Origin: Desmodus rotundus
Taxonomy: Eukaryota; Chordata; Mammalia; Chiroptera; Phyllostomidae
Length of the DNA: 64,000 bases
Direction: 5' to 3'
Assembly (NCBI RefSeq): GCF_022682495.2
Contig: NC_071399.1
Span: 52,754,873 to 52,818,872, forward strand
Shown one piece after another: positions 11,888 through 23,449 of this stretch. A program made the translations under genes and the position numbers. The notes beneath the pieces were generated by a model, which was not told the origin of the DNA, made no database searches, and saw only the letters and a list, made by a program, of their open reading frames with translations. Within the stretch, counting starts at the first letter, position 1; every line of letters starts with the position of its first letter.

Positions 11888-13660
11888 ACTTTTTGATAAA
11901 TGTTATTGATTATGCTACTACAGTTGTCCCATTTTCTTCCCCCTTTATTCTTCTCTGCCCTGTACCTACCCTCCCACAACCATTGCCCCACCTTAGTTCA
12001 TATCCATGGGTCATACATAAAAGTTCTTTGGCTTCTCCACCTACCATTTGTGTTTCTTATTCCCTGTACCTTTTTTCCCATTCTCCCCTCCCTCCCTGCT
12101 AACCATCCTTGTGATTTCTATTTCTGTGAATCTGTTCCTGTTCTAGTTGTTTACTTAGATCTTTTTGTTACTGTTTTTTTAGGTTCAGTTGTTGATAGTT
12201 CTCAGTTTGTTGTCATTTTGTTTGTATCTTTTATCTTTTTCTTAGATAAGTCCCTTTAACATTTCATACAATAAGGGCTTGGTGGTGATGAATTCCTTTA
12301 AGTTGACCTTATCTGGGAAGCACTTTAACTGCCCTTCTATTATAAATGATAGCTTTGCTGGATAGAGTAATCTTGGATGTGAGTCCCTGCCTTTCATGAC
12401 TTGCAATAATTCTTTCCAGCCCCTTCTTGCCTGCAAGGTTTCTTTTGAGTAATCAGTTGCCAGTCTTAATGGGCAGTCCATTGTAGGTAACTCTCTCCTT
12501 TTCTCTTGCTTTTAATATTCTCTTCTTCTCTTTAATCTTGGATTATGTAATTATGATGTGCCTTGGTGTGTGCTTCCTTGGGTCCAACTTCTTTGGGACT
12601 CTCTGAGCTTCCTGGATTTCCTAGAAGTCTATTTCCTTGGCCAGATTAAGGAAGTTCTCCTATGTTATGTTTTCAAATTCTTGCTCTTCCTCTTCTCCTT
12701 GCACCCCTATGATTTGGATGTTGGAACATTTAAAGTTGTCCTGCAGGTTTCTAAGCCTCTCCTCATTTTTTAAAATTCTTGTTTCTACATTCTGTTCTGA
12801 TTGAATGTTTGTTTCTTCTTTCTAACCCAAACCATTGATTTGAGTCCTGGTTTCCTTCCCTTCACTGTTGGTTCCCTGTACACTTTCCTTTATTTCACTT
12901 CTCATAGCCTGTACTTCTACCTCTATTTTGCAAACATACTCAACCATTTCTGTGAGCATCCTGATTAGCAGTGTTTTGAATTCTGCATCTGATAGGTTGG
13001 CTATCTCTTCATTGCTTCGTTGTATTTTTTCTGGAGCTTTGATCTGTTCTTTCATTTGGGCCCTATTTTTTTTGTCTCAGTATGCCTGGTCCCTTGTAAG
13101 GGGTGGGGCAAATCACGTTGCTGCATTGTGGCACTGTATGTAGGGGAGGGATCCAAGAGGGAACAATGCCTCTTACTTAGCTCTTGGCCAGCTTTCAGTC
13201 ACTTCCTCCACTACACACAAGCAAACTGGGCCCTTCTGGTGCATATTCCCAGGTGGGTGGGTTTGTATGTCCTAGGACTCTGAGGGTCTCTCCAATTAAC
13301 TCTCCTGTGAGACAGGGAGTTTCTCCTGCCACCTCAACCCCCACAGGTTTCTTCAGTCAGAGGTTTTGAGGCTTTATTTCTCCACGATGGAACCCTGGGT
13401 TGTGTGGTCTGCCTCGCTCCCCAGCTGTTCCTCCCAGTTTGTTCTCCAGCCGCTGCCTGGCCATGAGTCCTCTCCACCCAGCTGCCCATCTCTGCCCCTC
13501 CTACCAGTCTGGATGTTTCTTTAACTCTTTGTTTGTCGGATTTCCATACAGTTTGATTTTCTGTCAGTTCTGGTTATTTTTTGTTTTGAAATTTGTTGTT
13601 GTCCTTCTTTTAGTTGTGCGAGGAGGCAGTGTGTCTACCTACGCCTCCATTTTGGCCGGA
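11888..13660 (-). mobile_element. Half-L1 (HAL1-type) copy 2
   Basis: On the minus strand the 5' end (about 13657) reads AAAATGGAGGCGTAGGTAGACAC, then a moderately GC-rich 5' UTR, ORF1 (13055 down to 12242), and directly the short G-rich 3' UTR and tail (about 12240-11888). No ORF2 is present. AGTTCTAATATTTAA at 13661-13675 resembles AGTTAATATTTAA at 11876-11888, giving a TAATATTTAA target duplication. That target is also the 3' duplication of the neighbouring L1. The 5' UTR is shorter than in copies 4 and 5 and lacks their 88-bp repeat. Confidence 0.85.
12242..13055 (-). pseudogene. Half-L1 copy 2 ORF1 (broken)
   Basis: The N-terminal piece (13055-12822) reads MKEQIKAPEKIQRSNEEIAN and on to a stop. 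The C-terminal piece (12481-12242) carries YSKETLQARRGW and KPLLYEMLKGLI before TAA. The centre is frameshifted. It is the same protein family as the ORF1 at 48.5-49.4 kb. Confidence 0.8.
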
Positions 13661-13675
13661 AGTTCTAATATTTAA

Positions 13676-14629
13676 TTTATTGAAGAAACAAATTAAAAAC
13701 CTAGGTCAGCTTAAGGTTAAGTTCAGCTTACAACCCGTATTATTCTACTTACAAATCTGGCAAATTTTGACAACGTTTCTTAGGAGCTACTGATGTTATC
13801 ATCAATATTTAACCCTTTACCTATAATATATATTAGGCTATAAAGACTTTCAGCTTCTAACATCTCAATAACATCTTTCGAGTAATCATGTTTATGAATA
13901 TGGATGACACCTCTAGAGATTTTTTGTTTTTGCTTTTATAGAAATGATAAATTAAATCATTCCTTTATATAAAAATACAAATTAAAGCATGCCTCTAGGT
14001 AAACAGCATCAGCTATATTTGTCATTTCTACAGAAATGTTTAATCTACCTTCACAAATATGAAATATTATGCCATCTATTTATTAGATACATTTTATTAG
14101 TACAAACTGAGTGGTATTTGAATTCCCTTGGTGTATGAAAACTCAAAATTTTAATTTGCATTGTGCTGTAATGAATTACATTGAAATTTAAAAACTAAAT
14201 TTAAACGTTTTATTATCACAAACCTGTAAAGAAATAAAAGGAAGAGTATACACCCATAATTCCATAATACAGTGAGAAACCCCTATAGCTGTTTTCTCAT
14301 TCCGAGGAGCTCAGAATCTACACATGGTATGAGTATCTCCCTTTTTCTGCCCAATACATTGTGAGTACCTTCCATGTCAACATCATGCAAATTCACTGGC
14401 TTATTTTTTCATTTTTCTACTCAGTATCTACTGAACACCTTATGCCTCCACACACTGTGTACCTGATGGAATAGTGGTTTTTTATAGACATATAGTATAT
14501 GCATTTAACCAATACTTTATTATTGAACATTTGTATCATAAACAAGGAAAGAGAAATAATCTTTCTAGCTAAACATTCAAGTAGCTGGGGAAATTGCTTG
14601 CCTTGTAAACTGGTTCATGATGAATTTTA
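13676..14629. other. Non-coding stretch, nothing recognised
   Basis: AT-rich DNA without a recognisable gene or repeat by eye. Confidence 0.5.
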
Positions 14630-15330
14630 ATTATTAGGATTCAATAAACTTTTTCATTGGTTTCTTCTTCAGTGCCACATTTTAAAATTCCTTCCAAACC
14701 TGAACTATGCGATTTACTCACCTATATTAAGTGCTTTTATGATTCCTTTACTGTAAGTTTGATCTTTAACCGATGTAGTAAGTATGTAGTTTGTAGTGTG
14801 AGGTAAGGATTGGCCTTGCAATTTTTTTAAACTAAATGGTGAGCCAGTTGCTTCAACAAAAATGATTGAGGAACCCCTCTTTTTCCAACTGATTTAAAAC
14901 ATTATCTTTATTGTAAAATATATTCTTCTATATTAATGGTTAAGTTTCTGGACTTTGTATTCTGTTCCACTGATCTTTCATTTTATTCCCAATTCAAAGC
15001 TACACTCATTTTTTCTTTTTGTAGCTTTGTACTGTTTAATTATATCTTATTGGTTAAGGCCTTCTTTCTTACTCTTCCTTTTCAGTATGTAACTGAGTAT
15101 TATTTTAAGATCTTTCAGATCATTTTAATAAATTAGCCAAGATTCCAATAGCAAATATATTCATAATTGTGTGCAACTTACAGACTAATTAGGTAAAATT
15201 TTTAGGCTTCATTGAAATACTTTTTGTCCCTCAACAAAGTTTCATAGTTTTCTTAATGTTTTAACAGTTTTCTTGATGTTTGCACATTTCTAAAGTTTTT
15301 CACTTTTATCTCACTAAAGAATTCTTGTAG
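14630..15330 (-). mobile_element. Ancient L1 ORF2 relic
   Basis: Several phrases match reverse-complement L1 ORF2: TTTCTGGACTTTGTATTCTGTTCCACTGATC, TTGTAGCTTTGTA, GGCTTCATTGAA, and TTTCATAGTTTTCTT...TTTGCACATTTCTAAAG. Divergence is high, as for pre-placental L1M-type copies. The boundaries are approximate. Confidence 0.6.
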
Positions 15331-15374
15331 CGTTGTTATCTGAGTGTATACTGGGCCATTCCTATGAAGCTGCT

Positions 15375-15895
15375 TTATAATTTGTTATAATTGTGGTAAA
15401 ATACACACAAAATTTACCATCTTAACCATGTTTAAATGCACAGTTCTGTGGCATTAAGTACATTTACACTACTGTACAACCATCACCACCAATGTATTCG
15501 GCAGAATCCACTCACAGAATTCTTTTCATCTTCAAAACTGAAACTGTATACCCATTAAACACTAACTCCCCATTCTTCCACTTCCCCCAGTCCCTGGAAA
15601 CCACCATTCTACTTTTGTCTCTCTGAATTTGACTACTCTAGGTACCTCACATAAGTGGAATCATATAGTATTTATACTTTTATGACTCACTTATGTCACT
15701 TACAAAGTTTTGAAGGTTCATCCATGTTGTAGCATGTGTCAGAATCCCTGCTCTTGTTAAAGCTGAATAACATCCCATTATGTGTGTGTGTATACCACAT
15801 TTGTTTATCTACTCATCTGTCAATGGGCACTAGAATTGTGTCTTCTTTTTGGCTCTTGTGAATAATGCCGCTATGAACATGGGTATATAACTGCC
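15375..15895 (-). mobile_element. Ancient L1 3' end
   Basis: Reverse-complement L1M-type 3' region with AAATTTACCATCTTAACCATG, ACTGTACAACCATCACC, GTCCCTGGAAACCACCATTCTAC, TGACTACTCTAGGTACCTCA, ATAAGTGGAATCATATAGTAT, and CAATGGGCACTAG...AATAATGCCGCTATGAACATGGG. A (TG)n tract lies at 15781-15792. Confidence 0.85.
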
Positions 15896-16221
15896 TTATA
15901 GTTTAGATATTTTATATATTATGTGCTCATATTGTATTTTAGATGGTTAAAGTATACCATCATTTCCCAGGGTTTACCAGGGTATAGATATACATGAGGT
16001 CGCAACGATGACAATAATCCATATTTTACTAACTGTTTCTCTCACTTAGTCACGTAGGACTCCAGTCTTCCTCTTTCACCTAAATATTTCCCAGGGAATG
16101 TCTGGAGTAGTATGCCACAGGTTGCCTGGACTGGAAAGTCAAGCAAGCACATGTAACTTCCTCTGTTCAATCCAGCTCTTCAATTACACCACATATACTA
16201 AGGCCCTTAAGGTAAAAACGC

Positions 16222-16325
16222 AGTGGGTGGGGTAGGGTGGGGTGGGATGGGGAAAAATGGTGGTGGGAAAATGGGGACAACTATACTTGAACAATAAAAA
16301 AATAAAATACAAAAAAAAAATGTTT
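16222..16325 (+). mobile_element. Very short L1 tail insertion (104 bp)
   Basis: This is only the last G-rich 3' UTR (GGGTGGGGTAGGGTGGGG...) and the ATAATAAAAAA-type tail of an L1. It is flanked by a 15-bp target duplication, TTAAGGTAAAAACGC (16207-16221) against TTAAGGTAAAAATGC (16326-16340), with a single C/T difference at a CpG. It is a severely 5'-truncated retrotransposition. Confidence 0.85.
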
Positions 16326-16340
16326 TTAAGGTAAAAATGC

Positions 16341-17655
16341 TATAGAGTGATTTTTTGCCCTGTTCCATAAAAGGAAAATGAAGGAGCTGATCCAACAAGG
16401 GCTTCTCCTGTAACAGGAGGAAGAGAAAGACCATGAACACTCAAATGGTAATAATTGAGAATTCTGACATGTTTGGATGATGACAAGGTAAGAAGTGTTA
16501 CCAGGGGACAGTTGAATCTCCGTCAACATTCTTCCCTTCTTACATGGAATCGTAACTAGATTTATGATAAAATCTCCTTCCTACTCCCCACTTACAAAAA
16601 GGTATATAAGCAAACAGCTGGTTTCTGACCTGCCAAAGGCACAAGAGGCACAGGAATTTTTTCACTGTGACCACAGATTTCATTAGCACCTCACTCGCTT
16701 GCATACTTGTACGTACAGAAGCACCTTCTGAAAAAAGTGCCACTAACCTTAAGATTCTGGAATATACTGCTAACAATTAAAAGCATTACTATCTAGCAGG
16801 GAGTTAAGGATTTGATCTCTTTAAACCTCACAAGAGCCTTAAGACTCCTAGATACCTGTGAGGAAACCAGTACTTAGATTCTGTGATTAAACCATTGAGA
16901 GCGGGAACTGGGACTCAAGAGTTACTCATTTTAGGTTGTCATTTGTATATTTTTTAAATTCCAAATCACATCTATTTATTTCTTTGAGGAACTTTATTTT
17001 TCATGTCCTAAGTAAAATATTCTTTGTATTTTACTGATAATTAAAACTATATAGCTTTTCTAGGTAGTCTTTATTTCTTCTTTTTAATTTGAATGACTAA
17101 AGTTTACTTCTGTGCAATGATTTTCTCTTCCACCCTTCCACAGCTGCTCAGACCCATACTCACCTCAAACGATTTGTCTCAAGCGCTCATTCTCTACCCA
17201 ATATAAATTCCAGAACTTGTCATTTTAATCTCTCCTTTGTATCCATCCTCAATCTCCCTGTTCCCCTTCTTGTTTTGTCATATTTAATTAGACAAACCAC
17301 AACCCTGGTTTAACCCAGTGCTCCTTACTCCATGCCTTCACCCACGAAAGTGAACATGGCCCTATAGCCAGGCTGACAGTGCTTACCTTTAATTTATGGT
17401 CTCCTACTTCAAATGTGCCCTAAATGCCGCTTGATATTGACAATGCATCTCTCTGCTTTATTCACTTCTGCCCTTTCCTATTCTAAAATTTCATACCTTT
17501 CCCTCTCTCCTCAGAGTTCTAGTATCTTCTGTGTTGATTCTCAGCTGATGACCTAGCTTCTTGCTCCACCAGGAGAACTGAAAATGACAAAAGAACTACC
17601 AAAAACACCTACCTACCCTGCATCTACTGCATACTCTGACTAATCTGTCCTGCTC
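16341..17655. other. Non-coding stretch, faint old repeats only
   Basis: No gene is recognised. A weak MIR-like piece may lie at 16805-16925 (AACCTCACAAGAGCC, AGGAAACCAGTACTTAGA, GGGAACTGGGACTCAAGAGT). 17130-17560 is pyrimidine-rich and may be L2-derived, but I cannot align it convincingly. Confidence 0.45.
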
Positions 17656-17659
17656 CCAG

Positions 17660-17945
17660 TAAAGACCACCTCCTCAGAAGACCACATCCTGCCTCACGTA
17701 TTTAAGAACATTGTTCCAGTAATCTTCCTCTCTTTCTGCATCATCTAGTCTTCCTTCTCAACTGGATTATTCTCCTCAGACTACAAACATACCCTTCCAT
17801 CTCCTCCTAAAAAAAAAAAAAGCCAAACAAACAAACAAAAGACAACCATTTAACCTAAAAAAAAAAGCCCATATTTGATCCCTGGGTTGCTCTTCTAGCT
17901 ATTGCTTCATTTATCACCTATGTTCTAAAGGTTTGTTTTGGATGC
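17660..17945 (+). mobile_element. L2 LINE relic
   Basis: It contains the L2 ORF phrases TCTTTCTGCATCATCTAGTC, CTCAACTGGATTATTCTCCTCAGACTACAAACATAC and CCATCTCCTCCTAAAAAAAAA, followed by CCCTGGGTTGCTCTTCTAGC. The ATC/AAC-rich strand order indicates the plus orientation. Confidence 0.65.
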
Positions 17946-17999
17946 TGATTTTATTTTAAAGATCAAACTAGCTATGGAACAGCAATTGTATTATCTTAA

Positions 18000-18110
18000 T
18001 ATTACTATAATAACTAGTACCTATTAAATGCTAAGTGCCAGCTACTGTGCTAAAAATGTATTGTTATCTCTCAGAAATCATCACAATACCCTACTTGCGT
18101 TTGTTTCCCT
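18000..18110 (-). repeat. MIR relic
   Basis: Reverse-complement MIR end: CTATTAAATGCTAAGTGCCAGCTACTGTGCTAAAAATGTATTG followed by AGAAATCATCACAATACCC. The DNA just upstream (17920-18000) also resembles that upstream of the MIR at 905. Confidence 0.65.
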
Positions 18111-18397
18111 GACCTGATGGTTTTCCCTGCTACTTAACTGTATCTCCCCCCTTCACTTTGTTACACCCATTCTTAACCTCCTAACATTTCTGGACTGTGC
18201 CAAGGATGTTTGCATTTGCTTTTCCCCTGCTTGCCTTGCTCATCCTTTGGATACCCTCACAGCTATCTCTCCAAACAAAAATAGCTTAGATAATACTGTA
18301 CAATCGTCCCCAAAATGTTTTCAGAAGCCCATGAGTCCATGCCAACAGTTTTCATAGTATCTTAGAACATACACATCTTCTTAATCTACAATGCACT
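18110..18397. other. Non-coding stretch, nothing recognised
   Basis: Pyrimidine-rich DNA, possibly an L2 tail (TGCTTTTCCCCTGCTTGCCTTGCTCATCC). No gene features are seen. Confidence 0.4.
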
Positions 18398-18409
18398 CAC
18401 ACATATTTT

Positions 18410-21026
18410 ATATTCCGTATTTTTGTAGTTTTAGTTTTTAATTATATTTTATTGATTACTCCATTACAGTTGTCCCAACTTTGCCACCTTTGCTCCTCTC
18501 CACCCAGCACCCCACTCCCTCAGGCAATCCCCCACACCATTGGTCATGTCCATGGGTCACGCATATAAATTTCCTGGCTACTCCATTTCCTATTTATACT
18601 TTATATCCCCATGGTTATTCTGTAACTACCTATTTGTATGTCTTAATCCCCTCACCTCTTCACCCACTCCCTCACACCTACCTCCTGTCTAGCAACCATC
18701 AAAACGTACTCCATACCCATGATTCTGTCATTGTTGTTCTTGTTTGCTTGGTTGAGTTTTTAGATTCAATTGTGGACAGATATGTATTTATTTCCATTTT
18801 ATTGTTCATAGCTTTGGTCTTTTTTTTCTTAAATATGTTCCTTTAACATTTCACTTAATAATGGTTTGGTGATGATGAACTCTTTAGGTTTTTTTCTTGT
18901 CTGGGAAGCTTTTTCTACCCTTTGAATTAAATGGATCTTTGCTGCATAGAACAATCTTGGCTTTAGGTTCCGGTTTTCATGACTTTGAATATTTCTTGCC
19001 AATCTCTTCTAGCCTGAAGTTTCTTTTAAGAAATCAGCTGACTGTCTTATGGGAACTCGCCTGTAAGGTAACTAAGTTCTTTTCTCTTGCTGCTTCTAAG
19101 ATTCTCTCTGTATCTTTAATCTTTGGCATTTTAAATATGATGTGTCTTGAAGTGGGCCTCTTTACATCCATCTTGTTTGGGACTCTCTGTGCTTTCTGGA
19201 CTTGCATGTCTATTTCCTTCACCAAATTAGGGGCATTTTCTTTCATTATTTTTTCAAATAGACTTCCAATTTCCTGCTCTTTCTCTTCTCCTTCTGGCAC
19301 CCCTATGGTGCCAAGGTTGGTAATGACTGAAGTTATCCTAGAGGTGCTTACACTATCCTTGGGTTTTTTTAATTCTTTTTTTCTTCTTGTTATTCTGATT
19401 GCTTGTTTTTACTCCCTTATGTTCCAAATCATTGATTTGATTCTCGGCTTCATCTACTCTACTGTTGTTTCCCTGTAAAATGTTCTTTATTTCAATTAGT
19501 GAACCTTCATTTCTGACTGGATCGTTTTTGTGCTGTTGAGGTCCTCACTAAGTTCCTTGAGCATCCTTATAACCAGTGTTTTGAACTCTGCATTTGACAG
19601 ATTACTTATCTCCCTTTTGTTTAGTTTTTTTTTTCCAGAGTTTTGATCTATTCTTTCATTTGGGCCATTTTTCTTTGTCTCTTCATTTGGCAGCCTCTCT
19701 GTGTTTGTTTCAATGTATTAGATAGAGCTGCAATGACCCCCTGTCTTGGTAGCGTGGCCTAATGTAGTAAGTGTCCTGTAGGGTCCAGTGGCAGAGTCTC
19801 CCCATCACCCAAGCTGGGTATTCGAGGTGCACCCTTCGTGTGGGGTGAGAACAATTTCCTCTTGTAGTTGAGCCTTGATTGCTATTGGCAGGTCAATGGG
19901 AGGGATTTACCCAGGCCAGTCAGCTACAAGGACCATTGACCAACCTCCACCCTCTGAGGAGGATCAGCTGTGCAAGAGCAGGGTGGTGGTGTTCTGTCAT
20001 GGTCTATAGCTATCTACTGGGTGCGCAGGCTGTGGAGTTTTCCAGGTGGTGGAGGCCAAGGTCAGTTCCCCCTTGTGTTCGGCCTGGGCCACACTGCATA
20101 AGCTATAAAGCAATCTGAGATGGCTGCTACTTGTGCTGGGCTTGAAGGTTCCCAGGCTGAAGCCAAGCTGTGAATCTTGGTTGTCTGCTGCTAGTGCCAA
20201 GCCTAGTGCCACTTAGCAAGTGGTACAGGGGCAGGGGCTCATTGAGCCCAGCTCTTGCTTGTTTGAGAGGATTTAGGAAGTTGTGAAGCATGAAGAAGTC
20301 CAGCCATTCATATGGAAAAACCTCGTTACACCTTGAGTAGGCCTGTTACACCTTAAGTAGGCCTATAAATTGAGTGAGATGGAGTCTCAAGGGATCTCCA
20401 GGGTGGGGCAAACAGTGTTAGCCAAGTTGATGGAGTCTCAGATATGACACCCATCTGCTGGCTCTGTGGATCTGTGGGGGGAGGGTTCAGATAAGAGATG
20501 CCCACCTTTCTGTCTCCTTGAAAGCTTACTCCCAGCTGCCACCTACATGCCAGACACTTGTATGCCACTGGTTCCTTTCAAGCTGCCACCCTGTTGCTGG
20601 AAGTGAGTCAGAGTAATTCTGTGTGTGGGTTTTTTAAGAGGAACTGCCTGGGACTCCAGAAGTTTCTTCCACCAACTTAATCCCCGCTGGTTTTTGCAGC
20701 CAGAAGTTATAGGGACTTATCTTCCTGGCACTGGAACCCTGGGCTGGGGGGCCTGGTGTTGGGCTGGGACTCCTTGTTCCCAAGATATCCCTCTTAAATT
20801 TTTATCAACCAAATGTGGATATGGGACCAGCCTGTTCCACATCTCTGCCCCTCCTACCAGTTTGGATGGATGTGGTTTCTTTAATTCCATAGTTGTCAGA
20901 CTTCCATTCAACTCGATTTCTGACAATTCTTAGTGATGGTTATTCTACAATTTAGTTGTAAATTTGATGTGGTTGTGCAAGGAGGCAAGTTGTGTTTACC
21001 TACGCCACCTTCTTGACCAGAAGTCC
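18410..21026 (-). mobile_element. Half-L1 (HAL1-type) copy 3, older and longer
   Basis: On the minus strand the order is a 5' end reading TTCTGGTCAAGAAGGTGGCGTAGGTA (21026), a long 5' UTR (about 21020-19690), a broken ORF1 (about 19690-18840) and a 3' UTR with A-rich tail (T-rich on plus, 18410-18480). ORF1 is recognisable at 19300-19034 (MPEGEEKEQEIGSLFEKIMKE, QRVPNKMDVKRPTSRHIIFKM, ERILEAAREK). No ORF2 lies between ORF1 and the tail. The flanks carry CACACATATTTT (18398-18409) and CACACGTATTTT (21027-21038), a 12-bp target duplication with one mismatch. At about 2.6 kb it is longer than copies 4 and 5 because of a longer 5' UTR. Confidence 0.85.
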
Positions 21027-21038
21027 CACACGTATTTT

Positions 21039-22064
21039 TTAAACCTGGTTGAAGAATCATTTTATTAGGGACATGAAGTTGAGAGCCACCAAAAAACCTC
21101 AGATTTTTCTACCCATCAGAATAACAGCTAAGAACAACCATTCAATCACGTCTTATTAATTACATCTGAACAAATAAAAATAACATCTGAATAAAAATAA
21201 AAATCTGAGATTCCATAATACTTTGGAAATGTTTCAACAGATACCCATTTAATAGGAGGATTGTCTGAAGTACATGCCATTTATTCACTCTTCAAAATAG
21301 TTTGGATTTTATGACTGGATTTTGCCATAACTAAAACTGCCTTACTTAAGTCCCCTGTAGAAATGCTGTCAGGAAGTTACAGTTAGGATTACATCCGGAC
21401 CTTATAAGGAGGGCATGATGAGGACACTGCTCATGTATGTATTATAACATAATCAAAGGGAGCGTCTGTTTCATCCCTCTGTGACTCCCACGTGGAACAC
21501 TGACAACACATGTCTTTGAGACTTAGGAAAACTTTTTTTCCTGCTAAAATCTAGAGGGCTTTTTCACCAGTGACAATACAAATTTTGTAAATGAGCTTGT
21601 TGCCTTGGTTGCCAGAAAACTTGGAGCCAAATTTATAACTCATCTTTAAATATACGCATATACACAGAGAGAGGGAGAGGGAGAGAGAGAAAGAGAACAG
21701 ACAAGCTGCTCTATAGACTAACCTAACCTTCCTCTTGGTCTCATAGTCCTATCTATATTTTACCTAAGCTTAATACAGAGTATTGAATGTAAACCACTTC
21801 GAATATTTTCAGAAATGTAAGGAAATAGTACATAAAAATAAATCAGAAAGAGAAATAGGAGATGGGGAGTATTCCAGGTCAGTGAAATAACACGTGCAAA
21901 CACTTGGAGATAGGACAGGATCTGCCTTATCTTGGCAACAGCGAAGAGTTTGATATAACTGGCCATAGGATGACAGTGACAGAAAACAACTGGCATACCA
22001 AGGCACTGACTCTGCCTGGGACACTCTGACACCAGATACCTGCATGGCTCAGATCTCTGTTTAA
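21039..22064. other. Non-coding stretch with a GA-rich tract
   Basis: No gene is recognised. A short (GA)n-like tract lies at 21663-21697. The open frame at 21760-22128 (minus) overlaps the L2 relic and has no recognisable domain. Confidence 0.5.
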
Positions 22065-22330
22065 ACATTACCTCATCAAAAAGAGTCCTTCCTGGGCCAA
22101 CCAAAATACTTAACACACATGCACACACACACCAGTCTATTACTCCCTCCCCCTCGACCTTTTTGATTTTCCTTCATTATGCTTGTGAACATCTGCTATA
22201 TTATATATTGGTTGACATGTTTATAAACCCTCTCTCAATAGAAAATAAGCTCTCATAAGCAGGGTTTTTTATGTTAATTTGCCATTACAACACAAACAAT
22301 AGTAACTCAAATATTGGTTGAATGGACAGG
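22065..22330 (+). mobile_element. L2 LINE 3' end
   Basis: L2 3' UTR order: AGAGTCCTTCCTGGGCCAACC, a run ending in CTCAATAGAAAATAAGCTCTCATAAGCAGGG, and a terminal CTCAAATATTGGTTGAATG. Confidence 0.75.
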
Positions 22331-22639
22331 TAATTTAGTATCATATTAGGAAAGACCTACCAAGCTGTGCTAAGAAATTTAGACTTTATCCCACTAGTAA
22401 TGGGCAATGCCTAAGAGTTTATTAAAAATATATTATGATCATACTTCTCCTTTATAAGATAACTCTGTAGAGGAGGAATAGAGAATGACTAGAGAGAAAA
22501 CCCATGGCAAAACCCAAGTGATAAATGATACAGGTTAAGTAAAGGTTAGGGTAAGCAGCAATGGAAATGGAAACGAAGAGATGAATTCACAACAAACACA
22601 TGCAGCAGACAAAGGAAGAGTGTATCATAATAGTTAAAT
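22331..22639. other. Non-coding stretch, nothing recognised
   Basis: A-rich unique-looking DNA without gene features. Confidence 0.45.
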
Positions 22640-22800
22640 CAGGCAACAAACAAGTCACCTGATAGCTGAGTGACCTTGGGCAAGTTATCCAGTCCTTGGG
22701 TTCCTTGTTTCTAAAATATGGGTAATTGTACCTAGCCACTTGTTAGTTTTATTGTGAGGATTAAATGAGATGATGTATGAAAATACAGAATTGACCAAAT
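22640..22800 (+). repeat. MIR SINE relic
   Basis: Forward MIR core: TAGCTGAGTGACCTTGGGCAAGTTATCCAG, CTTGTTTCTAAAATATGGGTAAT, GTGAGGATTAAATGAGATGATGTATG. An L2-end-like AGTAGGCAATGAATGCATATTTGCTGAA follows at 22866-22895. Confidence 0.85.
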
Positions 22801-22899
22801 TTGGTGAATGCTGACTGAGCTTTGTACACTGTTGTATCCCGAGGCCCCAGCATTTCCCTACGCGTAGTAGGCAATGAATGCATATTTGCTGAAAGCAAA

Positions 22900-23241
22900 T
22901 GAGTTCGTGGAGATGATTAGCAAGACAAAAAGTCAAGGTTAACTACAAAGCAAATCCTTCCACAAGATATAAAAGTAGTGAAAACAAAATCTGGCCCAGA
23001 GGTGGAAAAACTGTGTGCGTACCTACTCAGTCTGAGAACGCTGAGGCTGATATGGCTATGGTTAAGTGGCTAGCAGGCAAGGGAAACACAGGTCCAAATC
23101 TCAGGAGAAAGAATGCTATACTCCTTCTGATAGTTGAAGCCTAATCTAACCCATCAGATCCACTAAGGAAGGCACAAATGAAATTAAAATAGAATCCAAA
23201 GAAACAGAAATATTCAGCATTACCAAAAGGAATCAGGGATA
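22900..23241. other. Non-coding stretch, nothing recognised
   Basis: Unique-looking DNA. No gene features are seen. Confidence 0.45.
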
Positions 23242-23242
23242 G

Positions 23243-23429
23243 CCCTGGATGGAGTGGCCCAGTCGCCAGTTCGATTCCCAGTCAGGGCACATGCCTGGGT
23301 TATAGGCCAGGTCCCCGTAGGGGGCACATGAGTGGCAACCACACATTGATATTTCTCCCCCTCTTTTTCTCCCTCCCATCCCCCCTCTAAAAATAAATAA
23401 ATAAATAAATAAATAAAACCTCCTTTTTA
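23243..23429 (+). mobile_element. VES SINE with internal deletion
   Basis: It begins GCCCTGGATGGAGTGGCCCAGT and jumps straight to CGCCAGTTCGATTCCCAGTCAGGGC. About 40-45 bp of the tRNA-like part between A box and B box are therefore missing compared with the copy at 30.2 kb. The CTCCCTCCC end and (AAAT)n tail are intact. The duplication AAGGAATCAGGGATAG (near 23227-23242) against AAGGGAATCAGGAATAG (near 23433-23449) marks the insertion. Confidence 0.9.
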
Positions 23430-23449
23430 AAAAAGGGAATCAGGAATAG

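Noticed and set aside
11900..12259. 119-codon plus-strand open frame with hydrophobic Leu/Phe-rich sequence
   Set aside because: It is the antisense of the half-L1 3' UTR; similar frames recur at 18481 and 48071 for the same reason.
18897..19478. 193-codon plus-strand open frame resembling a membrane protein
   Set aside because: It is the antisense of half-L1 ORF1; the Phe/Leu/Ser richness comes from reverse-complemented Lys/Glu codons.
21398..21407. Second CCTTATAAGG (CArG-like) motif in the intron
   Set aside because: It stands alone in AT-rich DNA with no promoter or enhancer context, so a chance occurrence is likely.
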